From NCBI RefSeq assembly GCF_021887715.1, contig NZ_JAIQXX010000009.1:58947-122946 (forward strand): DNA of 64,000 nt. Direction: 5' to 3'. The translations under genes were made by a program, and so were the position numbers. Positions 9,497-17,576 of the stretch are shown in pieces. The notes below the pieces were generated by a model, which saw only the letters and a program-made list of their open reading frames with translations, was not told the origin of the DNA and did not search any database. Origin of the DNA: Winogradskyella immobilis (GTDB taxonomy: Bacteria; Bacteroidota; Bacteroidia; Flavobacteriales; Flavobacteriaceae). How positions within the stretch are numbered: position 1 is the first letter of the stretch; each line of letters starts with the position of its first letter.

Positions 9497-10729
9497 TTAT
9501 CCACGACGTCTAGTATTAGAACTTGTAGATTTGCTTGAGCTTCTATTTGAATTCGACCTTGTCTTTACAGACGACGATTTTCTTTTACTCTGTGATACGG
9601 TACTTCTAGATTTCGTTTGCGTTTTAGGCTTTGAAACCTGACGTGGTTTAGATATACTTTGTTTTCTTGACGAAGTATTCGAACTACGTGTTACTCTATT
9701 AGACACAGAAGGTTTTGTTTTGGTCACATTTTTTCTAGTAACCGTTCTATTTACAGTACGTTGTGTATTAGAGTTACGTCTTACATTAGTGTTAGATGCT
9801 ATTCTATTAGAACGTGTATTGTTAGAAGAACGTTCTACGCTTCTGCTAGATCTTCCGTTATTAGCGTTTACAACTCTATTTTGACGACTATTGGTATTAC
9901 TAACACTAGTTCTGTTTTGTCTTCCTGAGTTATTACTAGCCAAACGAGATGACCTATTACGAGATATCGTTTTATTTCTCTGTTCTACACGACGTTGAAT
10001 ACTTCTTTCTCTAGCATTTCTTGGAGACTGTACATAACGGTTAGTGTATCTATTATTTGTTCTTCGCCCAAAATTTGCATTGCTCCTTCTGCTGTTAACA
10101 TTTACATAGCGTACATTGTTTCTGTACGGTCTATAATATGTATATCTAGTTGGTGTATAAAACTGTCTATAAGGTCTTGTGTTAACGATACAGTAGTTTA
10201 CTGCAGGAACAGAATAATATCTGTGCCAAGGTCTATATGTATAACTTCTGTTGTATATATTTATAAAACCTGTATGATATGCATATGCATTATTTCTATA
10301 AAAAATATTTAATCCACCAATTCTTTGTACACGTCCAAAACCATTATAGTTAATAAAGATATTCCCGATTTGAGAGATTCTACCATAATAATCATAGTAT
10401 AGTGGTGTGTTTTCAATTTGAATTACAGCACCATAATCATCATATTGTACGTATGGATTATAATCGTATCCAGAATTAAAACTGAATCTAAAACCTCTTG
10501 TGTTAATGCCCAAACTTACATTTGGCCCATAATTTGAAGCATAGAAATCAAATTGTCCATCCGGAAAAACCGAAAATTCTACACCACCTTCAACAAAAAT
10601 GAAAGAATTACCATAACCTCTTACATAATTTGTTGCAGAAGCATTAGCTTCTATAGTTGTGTTGGTTACTGCGAAAGCTGTATTTCCTACCAGGAACATA
10701 CTTGCTAAAAAAAATAGAATCCTTTTCAT
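9497..10729 (-). CDS. Secreted Tyr-rich/Arg-Ser-Asn-rich protein of unknown function
   Basis: The 410-residue product has a signal peptide (MKRILFFLASMFLVGNTAFA). Residues ~35-200 form a Tyr/Asn/Gly/Phe-rich region of short beta-like repeats (YDYYGRISQIGN, FGRVQRIGG). Residues ~200-410 form a disordered, very basic tail dominated by Ser, Arg, Asn and Thr, ending in TRRRG. No enzyme motif is visible. The net charge is strongly positive, which is unusual for an exported flavobacterial protein. It could bind nucleic acid, polysaccharide or mineral, but this is speculation. It is convergent with the flippase and probably transcribed alone. Confidence 0.75.
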   Translation of the reverse strand: MKRILFFLASMFLVGNTAFAVTNTTIEANASATNYVRGYGNSFIFVEGGVEFSVFPDGQFDFYASNYGPNVSLGINTRGFRFSFNSGYDYNPYVQYDDYGAVIQIENTPLYYDYYGRISQIGNIFINYNGFGRVQRIGGLNIFYRNNAYAYHTGFINIYNRSYTYRPWHRYYSVPAVNYCIVNTRPYRQFYTPTRYTYYRPYRNNVRYVNVNSRRSNANFGRRTNNRYTNRYVQSPRNARERSIQRRVEQRNKTISRNRSSRLASNNSGRQNRTSVSNTNSRQNRVVNANNGRSSRSVERSSNNTRSNRIASNTNVRRNSNTQRTVNRTVTRKNVTKTKPSVSNRVTRSSNTSSRKQSISKPRQVSKPKTQTKSRSTVSQSKRKSSSVKTRSNSNRSSSKSTSSNTRRRG

Positions 10730-10960
10730 AATTATTTGATTTTAAATTAAACGTATTATGTTAATTACAAACAGCGTGCCAAAAAAATAACATGCTTATT
10801 ATCAGCGGTTTATTATAATTTTAGATAAATTAGAGTAGAATAGAAGCTATAATGATTTGTAACATTTTATAATTTTAGTCTTCTTAATAGTATAAGATGC
10901 TCTAAAATGATTTTTAATTTTAGATTTTTCGTAATTTTAAATCCAGACTAACCATCATTA

Positions 10961-12064
10961 ATGGAAACAAAAACACCAACTTGTCAAAACTGTGAAAAAC
11001 CTTATGAAGAAGGTTTTGAATTTTGCCCGCATTGTGGACAAAAGACGAACGAAGATTTAACTATTGGCGTACTTTTCTACAACACCATTAGTAATTACTT
11101 TTCTTTTGACGCGCGTTTTTTAAAGAGTTTTATTCCTTTAATGTTTCGTCCAGGTTATCTAGCTAGGAAGTTTTTAGAAGGGAAACGGCTTTTGTTTTTG
11201 CATCCGGCACAGATGTATTTATTTGTATCTGTAATTTTCTTTTTTATTTTATCGTTTAGTACAAGGGAATTTGTGGCAAGAGCAGACAAAGTCAATAAAG
11301 ATGTTGTTAATTCAGACAAGGTCAATAAAACATTAGATTCTATGCAATTAGAAAAAGTTGCTTTAGACTCTATTAAAACTAGTAAAGTTATAAAATCTAT
11401 AAAGGATAATAAAGAATTACTGGGTCTTACAGATGAAGATTTTAAAGCGTCAGATTCAATTATAAATGCAGCTATTGCAAATAATAATAGTGGCCCAAGT
11501 TTTGCGTGGGACTTTAATGAAAAAAAGGTAGACTCTTTAATTTCAATAAATGCAGAAGAAAAATTGATTTTTAAAGAGATGGGTATGAAAGACGATGTCG
11601 AAGAAGATGGTTTTCAATATAAATTTTTCAAGTATATGTTGGATAGAAAAAAAGATAGAGGCAAAGGGTTTGGGTCTGTGATACAAGGCTTTTTTGACGC
11701 GATACCTATATCTATGTTTTTCTTGTTACCTATGTTTGCTCTATTTTTAAAACTATTCTATTTTAGAAGCGGGACTTATGCGCATCATTTAGTATTTAGT
11801 TTTTATTATTTCTCTTATTTATTTACAACTTTAAGTTTAATTTTTGGAATTAATCGATTTATATATGACATTCCTAATTGGATAGATTGGCTAGTAGCGC
11901 TATCAGCATTTCTATACTTTTATATAGCATTGCTAAATTTTTATAAACGTAATTGGTTTTTCACCTTAATTAAAAGTAGCATTATTACATTTTTATTTTT
12001 TATGGCGGTTATACCAGTAGCATTATTAATAATAGCCTTTACATTATACTGGGAAATAAACTAA
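10961..12064 (+). CDS. DUF3667 membrane protein with zinc ribbon
   Basis: The N-terminus carries a rubredoxin-like zinc knuckle, CQNC (8-11) and CPHCG (22-26). The DUF3667 segment follows (FRPGYLARKFLEGKR..LHPAQMYLFVSV). About five membrane helices are visible: one near residue 85 and four after residue 240. A charged loop of about 140 residues separates them. The function of the family is unknown. It ends tail-to-tail with aroB and the two stop codons interlock over CTAA (12061-12064). Confidence 0.85.
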   Translation: METKTPTCQNCEKPYEEGFEFCPHCGQKTNEDLTIGVLFYNTISNYFSFDARFLKSFIPLMFRPGYLARKFLEGKRLLFLHPAQMYLFVSVIFFFILSFSTREFVARADKVNKDVVNSDKVNKTLDSMQLEKVALDSIKTSKVIKSIKDNKELLGLTDEDFKASDSIINAAIANNNSGPSFAWDFNEKKVDSLISINAEEKLIFKEMGMKDDVEEDGFQYKFFKYMLDRKKDRGKGFGSVIQGFFDAIPISMFFLLPMFALFLKLFYFRSGTYAHHLVFSFYYFSYLFTTLSLIFGINRFIYDIPNWIDWLVALSAFLYFYIALLNFYKRNWFFTLIKSSIITFLFFMAVIPVALLIIAFTLYWEIN

Positions 12065-13134
12065 AAGTTTTTATAATATTCAAAAGCTTCTATAATCAAT
12101 TCATTAGTAGCTTCGCAATCTATTTTTGCTTTACCAATAGCTTCAAGTAATACAAATTTTATAATACCATGACTATTTTTTTTGTCATGTAACATAAGTT
12201 TCATAATAGGTGCATAATCTTCTAAACTGATATCAACTTTAGAAAATGTTTTTGAAATTTCAGACGTTATAGATTTTAGATCATTTGTAGATAAGCCACA
12301 TATTTTGGTAGATAAATATGCTTCTAATATCATACCAACAGCAATGGCCTCACCATGTAATAAGGTTGGTTTTTCCGTATAATCTAAAAAATAGCTTTCT
12401 ATAGCATGGCCAAGTGTATGTCCAAAATTCAATATTTTTCGTAAACCTTGTTCTGTTGGATCTTCAGAAACTATTTTATTTTTTATAACTACAGAATCAT
12501 ATATTAATTGATCTAGATCAGAAACATCTAATTGTTCAAGATTGGTTAGTGTATTCCAATACGTCTTGTCATAGATTAAACCATGTTTAAGCATTTCAGC
12601 AAAACCAGAAATCATTTGGTTTTTTGGTAATGTAGAAAGAAATGAGACATCTATACCTACCATATCACCTTCGCTAATAACGCCGACTTGATTTTTAAGA
12701 TTACCTAAATCTACACCCGTTTTTCCGCCAACAGAAGCGTCAACCATAGCCAACAAAGACGTCGGAATGTTTATATATTTTACACCTCGCATATAGGTAC
12801 TTGCCACAAAGCCACCTAAGTCGGTAACTACGCCACCACCTAAATTGATAAGTAAACTTTTACGGTCAGCTCCATATTCAGATAAAGCTTCCCAAACTCC
12901 CATACAGATATCTATAGTTTTACTTTCTTCACCATCTGGCATTTCCATAACTTCAACTTGGATATCACCAGATTCTAATTGCGATAAAAATTGAGGTAGA
13001 CAATCATCATGAGTATTTATATCTACAAGAATAAATATAATTGAAGGGTTGTTCTCTTTTATATAGACTTTTAATTCTTCGTAAATATTTGAATTAAAAT
13101 GAACTATAGCGTTTTTGGTAGTTATCGATTCCAT
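12061..13134 (-). CDS. aroB: 3-dehydroquinate synthase
   Basis: AroB closes the ring of DAHP to form 3-dehydroquinate, the second shikimate step, using NAD and a divalent metal. The 357 residues include the dinucleotide loop GGGVVTDLGGFVAST, the metal-ligand segment LNFGHTLGHAIE and a second ligand in LLHGEAIAVGM. The open frame extends 16 codons further to 13182, but those codons do not resemble AroB; ATG 13134 is preferred. It is back to back with proline dehydrogenase across 94 bases. No other aro genes are near. Confidence 0.92.
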   Translation of the reverse strand: MESITTKNAIVHFNSNIYEELKVYIKENNPSIIFILVDINTHDDCLPQFLSQLESGDIQVEVMEMPDGEESKTIDICMGVWEALSEYGADRKSLLINLGGGVVTDLGGFVASTYMRGVKYINIPTSLLAMVDASVGGKTGVDLGNLKNQVGVISEGDMVGIDVSFLSTLPKNQMISGFAEMLKHGLIYDKTYWNTLTNLEQLDVSDLDQLIYDSVVIKNKIVSEDPTEQGLRKILNFGHTLGHAIESYFLDYTEKPTLLHGEAIAVGMILEAYLSTKICGLSTNDLKSITSEISKTFSKVDISLEDYAPIMKLMLHDKKNSHGIIKFVLLEAIGKAKIDCEATNELIIEAFEYYKNF

Positions 13135-13204
13135 TTTAGAAAGGCTCTCATTTTGAGTTGTGAAAATACTTCCTTTTTTCAAAAAAAATCAGAGATCTAA
13201 TACA

Positions 13205-13212
13205 TATTTTTG
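13205..13212 (+). promoter_or_regulatory. -7 box TATTTTTG for proline dehydrogenase
   Basis: An exact TAnnTTTG match 17 bases before the ATG at 13229. It lies inside the upward extension of the reading frame, another reason to place the start at 13229 and not 13160. Confidence 0.5.
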
Positions 13213-13228
13213 TATAAAATATTATAAG

Positions 13229-14401
13229 ATGTCTATCAACTCACTTTTTGAAAACACAGAAATAGCGTTTAAACTAAAAACAGATTCAGAACTAGAGCGT
13301 GCTTATTTTTTGTTTAAAATGATATCAAAACAACCACTAGTGCGTATCGGAACAGCTGCGACAAACTTTGCGTTAAAAGCTAAATTACCAGTTGAAGGCT
13401 TAATACGTTCAACGGTATTTGATCATTTTTGTGGTGGTATCAATGAAGAAGATTGTATGCCCGTTATAGATAAAATGTATACAAGGCAAGTCAGTTCGGT
13501 ACTGGACTATTCTGTAGAGGGAAAAGAAACTGAAGAACAGTTTGATAGTGCTTTAGAAAAAATATTAAAAATTATAGATTTCTCTGAACATAAAAACGCT
13601 ATGCCGATAGCTGTATTTAAGCCAACAGCATTTGGACGTATAGATTTATACGAAAAAAAATCTGATGGTAAAGCTTTTACAGAAGAAGAACAGCAAGAAT
13701 GGGATAGAGTAGTAGCTCGTTACCATAAAGTATGTAAACGTTCCAAGGCAAAAGACATTGAAGTCTTAATAGATGGAGAAGAAAGTTGGATGCAAACAGC
13801 AGCCGATGATTTGGTAGAAGAAATGATGCGAACATATAACACCGATAAAGCTATTGTTTATAATACATTACAACTCTATCGTTGGGATCGATTAAATTAT
13901 TTAAAAGGTTTACATAAACGTGCCAAAACTGATGGATTTATTATAGGAATGAAAATTGTCCGTGGCGCTTATATGGAGAAAGAGCGTAAACGTGCTTCTG
14001 AAAATGCTTATAAATCGCCTATATGTGAAACAAAAGAAGCTACAGACACTAATTTTAATGGAGGTCTTCGTTATATTTTAAATAATAACAAAGAGATTGC
14101 TTTATTTATAGGAACGCATAATGAAGATAGTTGTCACTTAGCCATGCAACTCATGAATGAAGTCGGTATTTCTAAATCTGATAATAATGTGTGGTTTGGA
14201 CAATTGTATGGTATGAGTGATCATATCAGTTTTAATTTGGCTGAAGCTGGTTATAATGTCGCTAAGTATTTACCATTTGGACCAGTAAAAGATGTAATGC
14301 CTTATTTAATTCGTCGTGCAGAAGAAAACACTTCTGTTGCTGGCCAAACCAATAGAGAATTAGAATTACTGAAAACTGAACGTAAGCGTAGGAAAATATA
14401 A
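13229..14401 (+). CDS. Proline dehydrogenase
   Basis: This monofunctional, FAD-dependent enzyme oxidises L-proline to pyrroline-5-carboxylate on the inner face of the membrane. The 390-residue length and the C-terminal substrate motif YLIRRAEENTSVAGQTNREL are diagnostic of the ProDH barrel. Upstream landmarks include MKIVRGAYMEKER. The aldehyde dehydrogenase partner is not in this window. The frame continues upstream to 13160, but that stretch contains the promoter box. Single palindromic repeat units lie just after this gene and after the next one. Confidence 0.92.
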   Translation: MSINSLFENTEIAFKLKTDSELERAYFLFKMISKQPLVRIGTAATNFALKAKLPVEGLIRSTVFDHFCGGINEEDCMPVIDKMYTRQVSSVLDYSVEGKETEEQFDSALEKILKIIDFSEHKNAMPIAVFKPTAFGRIDLYEKKSDGKAFTEEEQQEWDRVVARYHKVCKRSKAKDIEVLIDGEESWMQTAADDLVEEMMRTYNTDKAIVYNTLQLYRWDRLNYLKGLHKRAKTDGFIIGMKIVRGAYMEKERKRASENAYKSPICETKEATDTNFNGGLRYILNNNKEIALFIGTHNEDSCHLAMQLMNEVGISKSDNNVWFGQLYGMSDHISFNLAEAGYNVAKYLPFGPVKDVMPYLIRRAEENTSVAGQTNRELELLKTERKRRKI

Positions 14402-14403
14402 TG

Positions 14404-14427
14404 AATTCCTGCGAAGGCAGGAATCTG
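14404..14427. repeat. Single palindromic repeat unit (CCTGC..GCAGG)
   Basis: The unit reads ATTCCTGCGAAGGCAGGAAT at its core and ends AATCTG. It matches the half-units at 6564 and 14856. It lies three bases after the proline dehydrogenase stop codon. Confidence 0.8.
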
Positions 14428-14479
14428 TTAAGTTTAATTCCTAATTATTAATGCCACGCATACTTGCATCGGGAAGTTG

Positions 14480-14851
14480 TTAATTGAATTTAAAACTAAT
14501 GACTTTTGCAATAGAATCACAGTTTTCAACTTTTAGAATCACATCACGTTCCTTGTAGCTATTTTCTATATGATAGATTTTACAAGGTTCGGATTTAATG
14601 TCACTTTCTGAAAAATCAACACTTCCATACCTTATAAGTTGACGAACTATAGTCGAATCCATCTCATTATTTTTGAAAGTTTGTTCAATAGTCTCATTAT
14701 AGACTATTCGTTTTGATGCGATGTTTTTTACAGTTCTTGCATTTGGTCCATAATCACAAGAAGCATCTTTACCATTTAAAAAGAATAATAAAAGGATTAG
14801 TCCTATAGCAAACCCACCAAGATAATAGCCTAAACGTTGTACAAATTTCAT
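14480..14851 (-). CDS. Small membrane-anchored protein, DUF4258-like
   Basis: The 123-residue protein has one N-terminal helix (LGYYLGGFAIGLILLLFFL). A short exported or cytoplasmic domain follows with three cysteines (in ASCDYGPN, EPCKIY and ENCDS). The pattern SDIKSEPCKIYHIE resembles flavobacterial proteins annotated DUF4258; I give that name from memory of the family. The function is unknown. It lies between proline and alanine dehydrogenase genes and is flanked by palindromic repeat units on both sides. Confidence 0.6.
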   Translation of the reverse strand: MKFVQRLGYYLGGFAIGLILLLFFLNGKDASCDYGPNARTVKNIASKRIVYNETIEQTFKNNEMDSTIVRQLIRYGSVDFSESDIKSEPCKIYHIENSYKERDVILKVENCDSIAKVISFKFN

Positions 14852-14855
14852 GTTA

Positions 14856-14879
14856 CTTCCTGCGAAAGCAGGAATCTAT
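14856..14879. repeat. Single palindromic repeat unit (CCTGC..GCAGG)
   Basis: The core CTTCCTGCGAAAGCAGGAAT is followed by CTA. It is almost identical to the unit at 14404, so the two bracket the DUF4258-like gene. It lies five bases upstream of that gene's ATG (14851). Confidence 0.8.
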
Positions 14880-14928
14880 TTTTAATTAAACAAAGCACAA
14901 AGATACTATTTAGCTAAGGAATTTGGTT

Positions 14929-16122
14929 CTAAAAAATCAATAAATTAGCGTCGCTAAAATCTAAGCCAAACCAATCGGCAACAGATTTGTTGGTTAAGAT
15001 GCCATGATAAAAATACAAGCCATTTCTTAGACCTTTATCAAAACGTAATGTGTTTTCAATACCGCCATTTTCGCCAATTTCTAAAAGATAAGGAGTGAAA
15101 ATGTTACTTATAGATACCGAAGCCGATCTTGAGTAACGCGCAGGAATATTAGGCACACAATAATGAGTTACTCCATTATATTCAAAAGTTGGGTGATCAT
15201 GTGTGGTAACTTCACTACTCTCAAAACAACCTCCCATATCAATACTAACATCGATAACTACTGAACCCGGTTTCATTTGTTCTACCATGGGTTTTGTAAC
15301 CACAACAGGTGCTCTATTATTTCCTCTTATGGCACCAATAGCCACATCGCAACGTTTTAAAGCTTTCAATAAGTTTTTAGGCTGCATGGTTGATGTATAT
15401 ATCGTCTGGTTTAAGTTAGACTGTACACAACGTAGTTTCGTAATAGAATTGTCAAATACTTTTACGTTAGCTCCAAGACCAATGGCCGAGCGTGCAGCAA
15501 ACTCTCCAACAGTACCAGCTCCAAGAATAACCACTTCGGTTGGCGGTACACCACTAATATTACCAAGCATTAACCCATTGCCACCATTGACATTAGATAG
15601 TAACTCAGAAGCAATAAGAATAGAAGCTGTACCAGCAATTTCACTAAGACAACGTACCGCAGGATACGCGCCATCATCGTCTTTAATAAATTCAAAAGCT
15701 AAAGCAGTGATACGCTTTTTAGCTAAAGCTTCAAAATAGGCCTTGCTTTGCGTTTTTAATTGTAATGCAGAAATTAATATGGTTTGCGGATTAATAAGAG
15801 AAATTTCGTCTATTGAAGGTGGTTCTACTTTAAGAATAATGGGGCATGAATATACTTTTGCAGAATCTTTAGTGACTTCAGCACCAGCGTCACTATATTC
15901 TTTATCGTTAAAATTAGAACCTATACCAGCGCCAGACTCTATCATTACACGATGTCCATTAGCTGTTAATGCAGAAACCGCATCTGGCGTTAAACACACG
16001 CGTTTTTCTTGAAAATGCGTTTCTTTAGGGATGCCTATAAAAAGTTCTCCTTTTTGTTTAAGGATTTCTAATGTTTCTTCTTGAGGTAATAATTGCGCTT
16101 TGGTAAAAGGTGAATTAGGCAT
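14929..16122 (-). CDS. ald: Alanine dehydrogenase
   Basis: The enzyme interconverts L-alanine and pyruvate plus ammonia with NAD. The 397-residue protein has the family N-terminal signature (GIPKETHFQEKRVCLTPDAV), the lysine in ILKVEPPS, and the Rossmann loop GAGTVGEFAARSAIGLG (about 199-215). The conserved RYSRSASVSISN segment is near residue 335. It is likely catabolic in a marine flavobacterium. A long open frame on the opposite strand (15203-15739) is a shadow of this gene. Confidence 0.9.
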   Translation of the reverse strand: MPNSPFTKAQLLPQEETLEILKQKGELFIGIPKETHFQEKRVCLTPDAVSALTANGHRVMIESGAGIGSNFNDKEYSDAGAEVTKDSAKVYSCPIILKVEPPSIDEISLINPQTILISALQLKTQSKAYFEALAKKRITALAFEFIKDDDGAYPAVRCLSEIAGTASILIASELLSNVNGGNGLMLGNISGVPPTEVVILGAGTVGEFAARSAIGLGANVKVFDNSITKLRCVQSNLNQTIYTSTMQPKNLLKALKRCDVAIGAIRGNNRAPVVVTKPMVEQMKPGSVVIDVSIDMGGCFESSEVTTHDHPTFEYNGVTHYCVPNIPARYSRSASVSISNIFTPYLLEIGENGGIENTLRFDKGLRNGLYFYHGILTNKSVADWFGLDFSDANLLIF

Positions 16123-16218
16123 TGAGTTGATTTTATAAGTAATAAAGTTACTTAAAACATATTGGTTTAATAACTCAAATTACAAATAAAATTTGAATAG
16201 CTCTAATAAAAGTTTAGT

Positions 16219-16773
16219 TTAAAAATATTGCTTTACATTGTTCCAAATGCCTTTTGGTTTTATCATAAACTCAGCCTCAAGTTCTTCCATTGTTTTATCA
16301 GCATAGTTTATTTTATTAAACATCTTTGCTCTTATAAGATAAACAGAAGGAATTACTAAAGCCATAAATGGCAATAACCAAATAATGTGGAGTTCATCAA
16401 TAAATATTATTGTATCACTAAATGCCCCAATGGTTTGTATAGAAAACATGGCAATAGGAATTATTAACACATGGTACCACCAATGTTTGCATGTAAAAAA
16501 CCAAATTAAAGAAAGTAATAAAGGAACTAACTTCATCATTAAAACCCAAACACCAACATTAGCACTTTCATAATAATTGCTATCATATACGCCAAACCAT
16601 GTAACCCATGTTTTTGTGTCTGGCACATATTCATATATGTAAAATAAAAAAGGAATACCCGCTACTATTGTAGCAATGATACTCCCATTTAAAATCTTTC
16701 GATTATATGAGGTTTTATCCCCATTTAGCGATTTTGATTTTTCTTTTGTCAACTTTGTTAATAGCTTGTCCAT
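16219..16773 (-). CDS. Unrecognised membrane protein, ~4-5 helices
   Basis: This 184-residue protein has a basic cytoplasmic N-terminus (KLTKEKSKSLNGDK). About five hydrophobic segments lie between residues 30 and 150, and an amphipathic tail follows. I do not recognise the family. Its first 59 bases overlap, in another frame, the end of the gene for a 47-residue exported peptide. The two probably share the promoter at 16887-16916. A later start is possible because no ribosome-binding signal fixes ATG 16773. Confidence 0.6.
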   Translation of the reverse strand: MDKLLTKLTKEKSKSLNGDKTSYNRKILNGSIIATIVAGIPFLFYIYEYVPDTKTWVTWFGVYDSNYYESANVGVWVLMMKLVPLLLSLIWFFTCKHWWYHVLIIPIAMFSIQTIGAFSDTIIFIDELHIIWLLPFMALVIPSVYLIRAKMFNKINYADKTMEELEAEFMIKPKGIWNNVKQYF

Positions 16774-16858
16774 CTAAGTCAATAATGTTAGTTGCTGAAA
16801 CAGTAAATAACATTCCTCCGAAAATAGCCATTGCTAGGATTAATTTTTTGCTTTTCAT
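16715..16858 (-). CDS. 47-residue exported peptide
   Basis: ATG 16858 opens a 47-codon frame with a strong signal peptide (MKSKKLILAMAIFGGMLFTV, cut near VSA-T). The mature part is only about 25 residues and ends VDKRKIKIAKWG. A complete flavobacterial promoter (TTG, 19 bases, TACATTTG) lies just upstream, so the frame is very likely real. Its last 59 bases overlap the start of the 184-residue membrane protein in another frame, suggesting co-transcription and perhaps translational coupling. The function is unknown; a short secreted or periplasmic peptide is the direct reading. Confidence 0.65.
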   Translation of the reverse strand: MKSKKLILAMAIFGGMLFTVSATNIIDLDGQAINKVDKRKIKIAKWG

Positions 16859-16886
16859 AATTCAAGGGATTTAATTAATTATACTA

Positions 16887-16916
16887 CAAATGTATAGTGC
16901 AACTTAGAAGGTGCAA
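16887..16916 (-). promoter_or_regulatory. Canonical flavobacterial promoter (TTG-N19-TACATTTG)
   Basis: On the minus strand the -33 TTG is at 16916-16914 and the -7 TACATTTG at 16894-16887, with 19 bases between. Both elements and the spacing match the Bacteroidetes consensus. Transcription would start near 16880, about 22 bases before the peptide's ATG. Confidence 0.7.
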
Positions 16917-16958
16917 AATGCATTTGTGTTAAAATCCGATGAATTTTGAGTTTGCAAT

Positions 16959-16973
16959 TACGGTTTTTCCGTA
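16959..16973. promoter_or_regulatory. Short perfect hairpin/operator-like palindrome TACGG-T5-CCGTA
   Basis: Five-base perfect arms flank a T5 (or A5) spacer in the gap between tsaE's 3' end and the 47-residue peptide promoter. On the minus strand it sits about 45-60 bases upstream of the -33 element, a position suitable for an operator. It is too short and lacks a T run for a terminator on the minus strand. Confidence 0.35.
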
Positions 16974-17019
16974 CTAGCACTACTTTGTTTCGGTGAATGT
17001 TGTTAGATTTTTCTAGAAT

Positions 17020-17478
17020 CTATAGACTGTTTTCGGCATATTGTTCGGTTAAATTGTTTTTATTTATAGTTAATTTGAGGGATCTTGTATTATCGTTATT
17101 TGTTTCAATAGTAATAGTTTGCGCATTATCTGGTAATAAAGGTTCTATGCGCTCTGGCCATTCCATAAATAACCAATGTTTACTATCTAAATAATCTTCT
17201 ATACCAAAGTTATAAGCTTCGTCTATGGATTCTATTCTGTAGAAATCAAAATGAAAAACTTTGTCGTTTGGTATATTATATTCATTTACAATTGAAAACG
17301 TTGGGCTCGTGGCAACATCCTCACTTTTCATCGCTTTTAATAAAGCGTTGATAAAAGTAGTTTTTCCAGCTCCCATAGTACCATAGAACAATACTGTTTT
17401 AGAATTTAATTGCTCTAAAACTTCAACTGCGATTGCGTCTATTTGTTCTAATTGATATGTATATTCTACAGTCTTCAA
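17020..17478 (-). CDS. tsaE: tRNA threonylcarbamoyladenosine biosynthesis ATPase TsaE
   Basis: TsaE is the ATPase that resets the TsaBD complex making t6A37 in ANN-decoding tRNAs. The 152-residue protein shows the P-loop GTMGAGKTTF (33-42), TSPTFSIVNEY, HFDFYRI and the MEWPERIEPLLP segment, in the usual order. The start is a TTG at 17478 directly after an in-frame TAG, so no longer start exists. Its neighbour PorX is a common synteny partner in Bacteroidetes. The C-terminus (NNLTEQYAENSL) is slightly longer than usual. Confidence 0.9.
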   Translation of the reverse strand: MKTVEYTYQLEQIDAIAVEVLEQLNSKTVLFYGTMGAGKTTFINALLKAMKSEDVATSPTFSIVNEYNIPNDKVFHFDFYRIESIDEAYNFGIEDYLDSKHWLFMEWPERIEPLLPDNAQTITIETNNDNTRSLKLTINKNNLTEQYAENSL

Positions 17479-17576
17479 CTAATTTATGAATTAATTATAA
17501 TACAATAGTACACATAATAATCTATAAAACCAAGAAAAAAGTGTATTTCATCGGATTTTTATGCTTTACACGGATG

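Noticed and set aside
15203..15739. 178-codon open frame antisense to alanine dehydrogenase
   Set aside because: It mirrors the ald gene on the other strand, has no signal or promoter of its own, and gives a low-complexity, Ser/Ile-rich translation.
16219..16858. Single gene broken by a frameshift (47- plus 184-codon frames)
   Set aside because: The first frame ends after a complete signal peptide and short mature part and the second begins with its own ATG and basic N-terminus; the overlap looks like two genes, though a sequencing error cannot be excluded.
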